Below are positions 1-5,495 of a stretch of DNA of 5,495 nucleotides, piece after piece (the stretch's first letter is position 1; the number at the start of each line of letters is the position of its first letter). A program made the translations under genes and the position numbers. The DNA comes from Candidatus Nitrotoga sp. CP45 (GTDB lineage Bacteria > Bacteroidota > Bacteroidia > Flavobacteriales > Flavobacteriaceae), in contig CALQCV020000149.1 in NCBI GenBank assembly GCA_943329165.2, forward strand, positions 1-5,495. Direction: 5' to 3'. The notes under the pieces were generated by a model. That model saw nothing but the letters and a program-made list of their open reading frames with translations, was not told where the DNA came from and did no database searches.

Positions 1-1580
1 AGCCCTTTTGTTTGAGTTCCAATCCATAAAAAATTGTGTGTTGGATCGTATTTAACAATACGGACGAAATTTATAGAATTTAAAGAGGATGGAGTCAAAT
101 TTTTATAGGTGACAAGATTCATTAATTCGAAATCATTCGTTAATGTAAAACTCATGAGATTATTGTCAGTTCCTAGCCAGTAATGATTTTTGACATGCGC
201 AATTGAAAAAACAATTGGATTGGTCCTATTGTTCGTATTTAGTTTTTTAGTGACATAATTATTTTTTTCAAAAGTGACTAGATATAAACCGTCAGAGGCG
301 CCTACTAGAATGTGTTTATTATCGATTTTGGATAATGCGAAAATCGATTTTCCATTTAGTATTGACTTCACTACTGTTAGATTGGCAGTATCATAAATAA
401 ATAGCCCTTCAAATAAAGTACCTACCCACAAATTACCATTATCATCTTTAATAATTGATCGGGTATTACTAACTATTGAATTGTTTTTATAATCTTTAAT
501 CTGATAGTTTTTAAATTTTAGTCCCGAATTATTTTGAAAAAACACACCGTTACCTAATGATCCAATCCACAGGGTTTTATCTCTAGAAATATATATACTT
601 TTAATTTTTCTAGTCGGTAAATCAATTGCTGTAATAGTTGAAGAGGTAAAATCATTATTTCTGAGGGCTTCTTTATTTATTTTAATAGCCCCGTCGGCTC
701 GGGATGTCACAATAAGATTGTTTTGATGATCTTGAATGATGTTTGCTATTCTGGAAAAATTGACGGTCGAATCCTTTTTTGGATAAATTTTAGTTACTAA
801 AAAGTTTCCTTTATCTCCATTTAAATGAAACAATCCGTTGTTTTGCGTACCTATCCAGATATTTGAAAAGTTATCCTGAAAAAAGGCAGATATAGTAACA
901 TCCGCTGAGGGTTCTATGCGAATTTTAGCTAAAACGATTAATTTATTGCCACTAATTTTGGTTAAAATAACTTGGTTTTTATTAGTCAACCAATAGCTTC
1001 CATTTTTATCTTTTTCTTGAATTTTTAAAGATTCAAGTTCTAAACTTGAAGGGATTTTATAACGAATACTCTTTTCGCAAATTGATTTTGTGTTTTCCTC
1101 CGTAAAAAGTTCTTTTCCCGAATTGATACTCCAAAGTCCATTTTGACTAGTGAACATAATTTTACCACTAATCGCTTTAATGGATTGTATGTTTTGACCA
1201 AAAACACTGTTTTTGGGGTTGTATTTTTTTAAATTGTATAATTTATGTGTAATAGGATTATAAACAGTAAGACCTTGTTCTGTAGCAATCCAAATATTAC
1301 CAGCAAAATCCTGTGTAATTGAATTTATAGTATTGTCTGAAAGATCGTTGAATGAATTTCCTGCATAAAACGTTTTAATATTGATGCCATCATAACGGTT
1401 CAGTCCATAATGAGTACCAAACCACATATACCCATCTCTATCTTGAAATATGGAAGTTATGCCGTTTTGCGACAAACCTTGTTTGTTGTCTATGTTTTTA
1501 AAATTAACAATATCAGGCTGTATACCGTATGAATGGATGCAAAAAAATAATGTGATTAGTAATGTTAGAATTCTTCGCAT
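1..1580 (-). CDS. Two-component regulator propeller sensor protein, N-terminal part (cut by left edge)
   Basis: I translated this frame by hand: it stays open from the ATG at 1580 to base 1, giving 526 residues plus a partial codon. An N-terminal signal peptide (MRRILTLLITLFF, then a polar CIHSYG stretch) implies a periplasmic sensor region. Regulator-propeller (Reg_prop) repeats follow, each with the hallmark of a D-x-x-G/N turn, then W-[IFVL]-G-T and G-L: residues 36-64 (GLSQNGITSIFQD, MWFGTHYGLNRYDG), 85-107 (IWIATEQGL), 229-251 (IWIGTQNNGLF), 329-346 (LWIGSLGNGV), 369-396 (LWVGTLFEGLF), around 467-471 (YWLGT) and 517-522 (LWIGT). The stretch 110-225 is more degenerate. In Bacteroidota such propellers bind a ligand, often an oligosaccharide, and pass the signal across the membrane. 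The output part (Y_Y_Y domain, membrane helix, then histidine kinase with receiver and AraC-type helix-turn-helix, or a LuxR-type domain) would lie beyond the left edge, so hybrid histidine kinase versus simpler regulator cannot be decided. The start is well fixed: the codon immediately before the ATG is an in-frame TAA, and the signal peptide begins there. Confidence 0.9.
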   Translation of the reverse strand, partial: MRRILTLLITLFFCIHSYGIQPDIVNFKNIDNKQGLSQNGITSIFQDRDGYMWFGTHYGLNRYDGINIKTFYAGNSFNDLSDNTINSITQDFAGNIWIATEQGLTVYNPITHKLYNLKKYNPKNSVFGQNIQSIKAISGKIMFTSQNGLWSINSGKELFTEENTKSICEKSIRYKIPSSLELESLKIQEKDKNGSYWLTNKNQVILTKISGNKLIVLAKIRIEPSADVTISAFFQDNFSNIWIGTQNNGLFHLNGDKGNFLVTKIYPKKDSTVNFSRIANIIQDHQNNLIVTSRADGAIKINKEALRNNDFTSSTITAIDLPTRKIKSIYISRDKTLWIGSLGNGVFFQNNSGLKFKNYQIKDYKNNSIVSNTRSIIKDDNGNLWVGTLFEGLFIYDTANLTVVKSILNGKSIFALSKIDNKHILVGASDGLYLVTFEKNNYVTKKLNTNNRTNPIVFSIAHVKNHYWLGTDNNLMSFTLTNDFELMNLVTYKNLTPSSLNSINFVRIVKYDPTHNFLWIGTQTKG

Positions 1581-1657
1581 TTATCGTTTCTATTGGTAAT
1601 ATTGTATGTCTTCAAACTCAAGTTGCCTTTTTCTACGAGGATATCTAGTTAATAATT

Positions 1658-1665
1658 CAAAGATA
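1658..1665 (-). promoter_or_regulatory. Possible -7 promoter element upstream of the propeller sensor
   Basis: On the minus strand these bases read TATCTTTG, an exact match to the Bacteroidota -7 consensus TAnnTTTG. It lies 77 bases upstream of the sensor ATG, giving a plausible leader of about 70 bases. A run of nine A residues (minus strand) sits just upstream, in what would be the spacer. No convincing TTTG-type -33 box is present at the expected 19-21 base spacing, so this is a half-supported promoter. Confidence 0.35.
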
Positions 1666-1929
1666 ATTTTTTTTTGATTTGTTATTGATTTAATTTTTAG
1701 GTACTCATTTGTGCTACTAATAATTGCAATTTTATTTCATTTAATTTTTATCTTCTATTTAATCTCATTTTCCCACTTCCAAAATAAACATCTGCGGATG
1801 GTAAGTTGTTTAATGATTTATGATGTCGCTAATTATTCTATCGGTTAAAAAACTTTTTCAAAGCAGCTTTTAATTCATTTAGCTCGAAGTAAGTGTTTAG
1901 TTTTAAACATTTTTATTGTCTGGTGAAAG

Positions 1930-1996
1930 TAAGGAAAAGCCCCGTCCACTCATCACAAATTGAAAAATAACCAATTAAATATTACTTGTTTCCTTA
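1930..1996 (-). repeat. Imperfect inverted repeat just after the MG2/plug gene stop
   Basis: TAAGGAAA at 1930-1937 and TTTCCTTA at 1989-1996 are perfect 8-base complements flanking a 51-base interior. The interior holds a small nested AATTG/CAATT pair. In the transcript the outer arm starts two bases after the stop codon of the preceding gene, so it could form a two-tier 3' structure that stabilises the mRNA or slows polymerase. The stem is AT-rich and no T-run follows the distal arm, so it does not qualify as a standard intrinsic terminator, and chance is quite possible. Confidence 0.25.
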
Positions 1997-1997
1997 T

Positions 1998-4355
1998 TTA
2001 TAAAACCGTTATTTTTTTAATTTCAGAAATAAGCTCTCCATCGGGTGTAAATCCTTCGATATGAACCTTAATTTCTTTTTGGTTCCCTTTCGGAAACTTA
2101 ACTTCAAAAGTAGCGCTGTCGTTCAGCATTATAGTTGGTGTCCAATTTAAAGTCCCAAAATAATACAACTCTTTTTGGGTTTCAAAATAGGAATTTTTAA
2201 ATTCTATATTTTTAACAAAGCCATTTGTTACAATCATTGAAGAGTATTGGGTCTTGAAATATTTGTTACTACTCCCCCCTTTTTTTAAATAAACTTTTAT
2301 TGTGCCTACACCTCTACTAGAATTATCAGAAAAACCAGATTTATCAATATAGATTTCATCAACCTCACTGAGTTGGAAATTGAATAAAAAATTAAAATCG
2401 GTTTGTTCAATATCATCAACATAAACCATTGGAGAATTACTAGAATTTGCATTATATGAAGTTTTAATATAGGCTTCGTTAGTTTCGAAATCAACTCCTG
2501 TTCTATAACCATGTCTATCTATAAAATCAAAAACAGTCCCTTGTTGTCCTTCTTCAATTTTATAACCTTGCGCATTCATGCTCATTTTATCTTTATTAGT
2601 AAGAATTTCTTTTTTGAAATTGTTTTGCAATATTACTTCATTTAATTTTACAGAGGAATCTGTTTTTGAATCTGCAAAAGTAAAATTTGTGTTTGGATTT
2701 TTTAGGACTGGACAATTTGAATTATCAAACGAAATTGATAAATACAATGGTGAAGAATTGGAAGAAACCATAGTTGTCATTTTAGTATATGATGATTTGT
2801 TTTTTATATCCATCATCTGAAAGATGAATACGGTGGAGTCTTTGGCATAAAAGTTTTCGAACTTAAATTTATTTTGTTCATCAATAGTTGTTTCTTCATA
2901 AACATTGTCTTTTAAGGAAAAAAGAAAAATTTTATATTTAGAATTTGGTTTAAGTACCTTATCTATCGTCCCACTAATGGTAACCCCTTTATCAAAAGTA
3001 TAATTTATTTTTGGGGGATTAGACTTAATATTATTCCATTTATATTTACTTTTAGTTTGATTCAACATTAACAACTCCATCTCTTCTTTCCTCTTTTTAT
3101 TTTCAAAATCATAATAGGAATAATTGTTTATTTCTGGCTTTTCTAAATAGGTATTGAGTAAAAAAGTACCCATAATAGTCCTTTTTTGATCAGTACAAAC
3201 AGTATCCTCTGGAAGTACACTAATGCTGAGATTGGCTAAAACACCATCTGTTTTTCCTAACAATACAATACTATCATTAACAATTGTTCTTGCTTCAAGT
3301 GTAGTGAATGATTTAATTGTACCATAATTATAAATTAAACGTTCCGTTAATTCATTCAAGTTTTCATCAATCAAACGAATACTGCTAACGCCGTTTGATA
3401 AGTATTTTCTATCTATATTTACTATTTGATTGGTTTGTTTATTAGTAAAGGTTATTTCTTTTAAAATTGCTTTTTTATTTTGTTGAATGAGGAGGTCGTA
3501 TTTTTTATTTTGGTATAATTCAACCCCTTTCTCATTTGTTTTGACATTAATTAAAAGATTTTGTCCATTTAAATTATTGTTATAACTAATTACAATCCCT
3601 GTTTCTTGAGTACTGGGTAATGGTTTTGAAATATTTAATTTATCAGATTTTATTTTTAAAATATACGTTTCTTTTATATCCGGATTTATATAAAAAATAC
3701 CATTTCCAGCGTGGTTAGTTTGAAAGCGTGCAATTTCATTTGATTTAGAATCCACTATTATACCATCACTTATTTTAATTCCTTTTTGGTGGCAATCTGT
3801 AATCTTAACGCCAACAATATTTATCATATCATTTATTAAAGATCCCCCCTCTGGGAATAATCTAATTTCAGCTGTTTCCCAATTGGGTTCCTCCGAATCA
3901 AAATTATATGTTTCCTTTTTATCAATAATTTCGATTGTTTGCACGAAAGAATCATCTTCTATAAAATTGTGCATCCAATTGGTGAAAAAATGAAAATAAT
4001 ATGTGCCAGCTTTGAATTTGTCGTCCAAATGAATTCCTCCAGCAAAAGTGCCTTTATTGGCGAAAAGCAATTGTTTTTGAATGATTACTTTTTGGCTATC
4101 ATAAATTACTAATTGAATATTAGTCGTATTTTGGGCTAAGAGGGTACTGTTTATGCTAGTAATATATCCTTTGAAAGCAATGTCTTCATTGTTCACATAC
4201 TTGTTTTTATTGAATTGAACATGTATAATTTCCCTGTCATACTGAAAATAATTCTCAAGGTAATTCTCTATTGCTTTCTGGGAATTGCTGTTTTGAGCAA
4301 TGGATTGGAAAAAAAATAAACTGAAGATTATAATGATGGTTGCTCTCATTTGCAT
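1998..4355 (-). CDS. Exported MG2-domain / TonB-plug-like envelope protein without a barrel
   Basis: The product is about 785 residues from the ATG at 4355 (numbering used here). Residues 1-20 are a signal peptide (hydrophobic IIIIFSLFFFQSIA, cleavage near A20-Q21). Residues about 41-145 resemble the alpha-2-macroglobulin MG2 fold: REIIHVQFNKNKYV near 41-54 and GTYYFHFFTNWM near 117-128. Next come RLFPEGGSL (165-173) and a beta domain to about 235, ERLIYN near 338, and a carboxypeptidase-regulatory-like segment near 451-519. The C-terminal part looks like a TonB-receptor plug: MVYVDDIEQTDF (643-654), LSEVDEIYIDKSG (662-674) and RGVGTIKVYLKKGG (681-694). It ends in a short beta domain with TLNWTP and VHIEGFTPDGE. 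This order matches a Bacteroidota family usually annotated as MG2, carboxypeptidase-like regulatory or plug domain protein, roughly 800-900 residues long; its function is not established and I assign none. No transmembrane barrel is present, so it is not a TonB transporter itself. An upstream in-frame TTG at 4373 extends the ORF by six codons but adds a poor leader; ATG 4349 is an equally plausible start. The epimerase gene ends about 50 bases upstream, so co-transcription is likely. Confidence 0.8.
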   Translation of the reverse strand: MQMRATIIIIFSLFFFQSIAQNSNSQKAIENYLENYFQYDREIIHVQFNKNKYVNNEDIAFKGYITSINSTLLAQNTTNIQLVIYDSQKVIIQKQLLFANKGTFAGGIHLDDKFKAGTYYFHFFTNWMHNFIEDDSFVQTIEIIDKKETYNFDSEEPNWETAEIRLFPEGGSLINDMINIVGVKITDCHQKGIKISDGIIVDSKSNEIARFQTNHAGNGIFYINPDIKETYILKIKSDKLNISKPLPSTQETGIVISYNNNLNGQNLLINVKTNEKGVELYQNKKYDLLIQQNKKAILKEITFTNKQTNQIVNIDRKYLSNGVSSIRLIDENLNELTERLIYNYGTIKSFTTLEARTIVNDSIVLLGKTDGVLANLSISVLPEDTVCTDQKRTIMGTFLLNTYLEKPEINNYSYYDFENKKRKEEMELLMLNQTKSKYKWNNIKSNPPKINYTFDKGVTISGTIDKVLKPNSKYKIFLFSLKDNVYEETTIDEQNKFKFENFYAKDSTVFIFQMMDIKNKSSYTKMTTMVSSNSSPLYLSISFDNSNCPVLKNPNTNFTFADSKTDSSVKLNEVILQNNFKKEILTNKDKMSMNAQGYKIEEGQQGTVFDFIDRHGYRTGVDFETNEAYIKTSYNANSSNSPMVYVDDIEQTDFNFLFNFQLSEVDEIYIDKSGFSDNSSRGVGTIKVYLKKGGSSNKYFKTQYSSMIVTNGFVKNIEFKNSYFETQKELYYFGTLNWTPTIMLNDSATFEVKFPKGNQKEIKVHIEGFTPDGELISEIKKITVL
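2274..2286 (-). other. A7G6 homopolymer run within the MG2/plug coding sequence
   Basis: The minus strand reads seven A then six G here, encoding the end of Leu, then Lys-Lys-Gly-Gly at the end of the plug-like segment. The zero-frame phasing TTA AAA AAA GGG GGG creates an A-AAA-AAA heptamer that fits the X-XXY-YYZ form of slippery -1 frameshift sites. A -1 slip would read Arg-Gly-Glu and then stop at TAG (2269-2271), removing the last 91 residues. The run may simply reflect the KKG ending common in plug domains. Confidence 0.5.
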
Positions 4356-4370
4356 AAATAGTATTTTTGA

Positions 4371-4378
4371 CAAATTTA
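4371..4378 (-). promoter_or_regulatory. Possible -7 promoter element ahead of the MG2/plug gene
   Basis: The minus strand reads TAAATTTG, an exact TAnnTTTG match, ending 15 bases before the ATG at 4355 and 21 before the ATG at 4349. If used, transcription would begin close to the start codon with a leader of roughly 10-16 bases, and the TTG at 4373 could not be a start because it lies inside the element. A clear -33 TTTG is not seen at the expected spacing, and the epimerase gene could equally supply read-through transcription. Confidence 0.3.
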
Positions 4379-4384
4379 CGTAAA
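4375..4384. promoter_or_regulatory. 10-base perfect palindrome in the epimerase-MG2 gap
   Basis: TTTACGTAAA is a perfect inverted repeat that overlaps the first four bases of the TAAATTTG element. A dimeric regulator could bind such a site and occlude the promoter. It is short and AT-rich, does not extend beyond ten bases, and no second copy was noticed upstream of the propeller sensor, so an operator role is only a suggestion. Confidence 0.2.
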
Positions 4385-4404
4385 CATAGAATAAGCGCTG
4401 TTAA

Positions 4405-5495
4405 TTATTTTATGTTTGAAAAATGGTAAACAGTGTACGTTTCGTATTTTTCACCAGGTTTGAGAAGAAGGGTTGGAAATGATTTTTGATTAGGAGAATT
4501 ATAGTCTTGGGTTTCAAGTGCAAACGATTCTCTATAATTAAATGGTTTTCCCATTTTTCCAACATCGGCGCCTTTAAAGAAATTAGCACTAAAAAAATGT
4601 ACCCCCAAATTAGTAGTCAAAACTTCTAATTTACGACCGCTTTTCGGATCGACAACCGTTGCCGCTAATACAATTTTATTGGACTTTTTTTTGTTTAAAA
4701 CATAACTTTGATCGTATCCGCCACCTATTTTCAGCTGTTCGTTAGCATTTTCTAAAATGATGTCTTTACCAATGGATTTTCCTTTTCTAAAATCAAATGG
4801 AGTTCCAGCAACTTTTAGAATCTCCCCTGTTTTAATTTTATCGGAATTCACGGCGCAAAAATAATTGGACGGAATGGTTAAAATATGGTCTAAAATAGGT
4901 CCGTTTCCTTCGCCAGAAAGGTTAAAAAAAGCGTGGTTGGTCAAATTTACAATAGTTATTTTATCGGTTGTAGCCAACAATTTCAGAGTCAATTCATTAT
5001 TTGAAGTCAACTGATACCTTGCTTCTACTTTTAAAGTCCCAGGATATCCCATTTCTCCATCAACAGAAATATAAGACAATACAAGGGTACTATCTGTAGC
5101 GGTTTTCACATCCCAAACTTGATTATGGAAACCCTTTAGTCCCCCGTGCTGGTGATTGGCACCATTATTTATAGTAAGAGATTGCGTTTTTCCATCTAAT
5201 TCAAAATTTCCTTTAGCAATTCTTCCAATTACTCTTCCAACGATAGCGCCGTGATACACGCCGGTTGCCTTTAAGTAATCGTCAATAATTTTGAAGCCCA
5301 GAACTACATCGGCCTTTTGACCGTTTTTGTCTGGAGCGCATAAACTAACAATACGGCCGCCATAATTAGTTATGGCGGCCGTTAGATTCGCGTTTTTTAG
5401 AAGAAACAAACCCACTTGTTTTCCATCAATTACCTTATTGAAATTTTCTGGATTCAGTAGAGCGCATTCGCCATTGTTTAAGTTACTTTGACTAA
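4405..5495 (-). CDS. galM: Aldose 1-epimerase (galactose mutarotase), N-terminus cut by right edge
   Basis: The enzyme interconverts alpha and beta anomers of galactose, glucose and related aldoses, feeding sugar catabolism. Counting from the GTG at 5415, conserved GalM features appear in order: ITNYGGRIVSL (15-25), DVVLGF (36-41), GRIAKG with the substrate-binding Arg65, NHQHGG (87-92) with catalytic His90, NLTNHAFFNL with catalytic His161, GGYDQ with substrate-binding Asp235, and ALETQ with the general-base Glu301, followed by SPNQ and LLLKPGE. All expected catalytic residues are therefore present. The residue after Asp235 is Gln (codon 4708-4710), where the family usually has His. The frame is open for 26 codons beyond the GTG up to the edge, and these encode LLNPENFNKVIDGKQVGLF, which resembles the start of the mature part of Bacteroidota homologues. 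There is no in-frame ATG in the window, so the true start lies to the right. The visible 362 residues mean only a short leader, perhaps a signal peptide, is missing; periplasmic location is therefore possible but unseen. The MG2/plug gene follows closely on the same strand with no terminator between. The gene symbol rests on family; substrate preference is unknown. Confidence 0.93.
   Translation of the reverse strand, partial: SQSNLNNGECALLNPENFNKVIDGKQVGLFLLKNANLTAAITNYGGRIVSLCAPDKNGQKADVVLGFKIIDDYLKATGVYHGAIVGRVIGRIAKGNFELDGKTQSLTINNGANHQHGGLKGFHNQVWDVKTATDSTLVLSYISVDGEMGYPGTLKVEARYQLTSNNELTLKLLATTDKITIVNLTNHAFFNLSGEGNGPILDHILTIPSNYFCAVNSDKIKTGEILKVAGTPFDFRKGKSIGKDIILENANEQLKIGGGYDQSYVLNKKKSNKIVLAATVVDPKSGRKLEVLTTNLGVHFFSANFFKGADVGKMGKPFNYRESFALETQDYNSPNQKSFPTLLLKPGEKYETYTVYHFSNIK

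Larger units (their letters stand above)
1581..1997. other. 417-base intergenic spacer, no gene found
   Basis: This non-coding stretch separates the stop of the MG2/plug protein gene from the start of the propeller sensor. I saw no tRNA, no credible small ORF (the longest one I noticed was a 24-codon plus-strand frame at 1606 with no support) and no strong GC-rich terminator with a T-run. It contains the -7-like element at 1658-1665, an 8-base inverted repeat near the right end, and a 12-base AT-only direct repeat (ATTTAATTTTTA at 1688-1699 and 1739-1750) that is probably chance. Its size suggests that the sensor has its own promoter and is not simply read through from the genes before it. 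Confidence 0.6.

Noticed and set aside
1515..1580. Sensor N-terminus as a lipoprotein signal (Cys14)
   Set aside because: The residues before Cys14 are Leu-Phe-Phe, lacking the small residue expected at the -1 position of a lipobox; a standard signal peptide fits better.
1606..1680. 24-codon plus-strand ORF in the spacer
   Set aside because: It is too short, has no ribosome binding site or recognisable protein, and overlaps the likely leader and promoter of the sensor gene.
1688..1750. 12-base direct repeat ATTTAATTTTTA (1688-1699 and 1739-1750)
   Set aside because: It consists only of A and T in an AT-rich spacer, has two copies only and no flanking structure, so chance is the simplest explanation.
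2306..2512. 68-codon minus-strand ORF
   Set aside because: It lies wholly inside the MG2/plug gene in another frame, and its Ile/Leu-rich translation is an out-of-frame shadow of AT-rich coding DNA; the overlapping frame carries recognisable plug-like motifs.
2578..2820. 80-codon plus-strand ORF
   Set aside because: It is antisense to the well-supported MG2/plug gene, has no recognisable domain, and is the kind of open frame expected by chance here.
3844..3849. Second G6 run (minus strand) in the MG2/plug gene
   Set aside because: It encodes the Gly-Gly of the conserved FPEGGSL motif without a preceding A-run, so it has no slippery phasing and is explained by the protein sequence.
4390..4409. 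Possible terminator after the epimerase (AATAA...TTATT around AGCGCT)
   Set aside because: The stem is only five A-T pairs with no T-run; it does not meet the form of an intrinsic terminator, and the close spacing to the next gene fits read-through.

Overview
The window is AT-rich and gene-dense. All three recognisable genes lie on the minus strand, so transcription runs from high to low coordinates. Protein content (a regulator-propeller sensor, an MG2/plug-type envelope protein, a GalM-type epimerase), the near absence of Shine-Dalgarno motifs and two TAnnTTTG promoter-like elements all point to a Bacteroidota chromosome. A Flavobacteriaceae member is most likely; this is inferred from sequence character only.

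Layout in transcription order. (1) 5495-4405: a GalM-type aldose 1-epimerase whose reading frame is open to the right edge, so its N-terminus lies outside the window. A GTG-initiated ORF at 5415 would be an artificially short version. (2) 4355-1998: a roughly 785-residue exported protein with an alpha-2-macroglobulin MG2-like N-terminal domain, carboxypeptidase-regulatory-like beta domains and a TonB-plug-like C-terminal segment, but no outer-membrane barrel. It begins about 50 bases after the epimerase stop, with no visible terminator between them. (3) 1997-1581: a 417-base spacer with a weak inverted repeat just after gene 2 and a TATCTTTG -7-like element ahead of gene 3. (4) 1580-1: the first 526 residues of a periplasmic two-component-regulator propeller protein, cut by the left edge before its output domain.

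Taken together, this resembles the edge of a carbohydrate-responsive region: a sugar mutarotase, an envelope protein and a periplasmic propeller sensor of the type that often controls polysaccharide use. No SusC/SusD pair, glycoside hydrolase or transporter is visible, so the link is contextual. No RNA genes, CRISPR arrays, insertion sequences or phage genes were seen. I found no convincing undescribed system. The most curious items are the barrel-less MG2/plug protein, an A7G6 slippery-looking run inside it, and a palindrome over a promoter-like element in the gap between genes 1 and 2.
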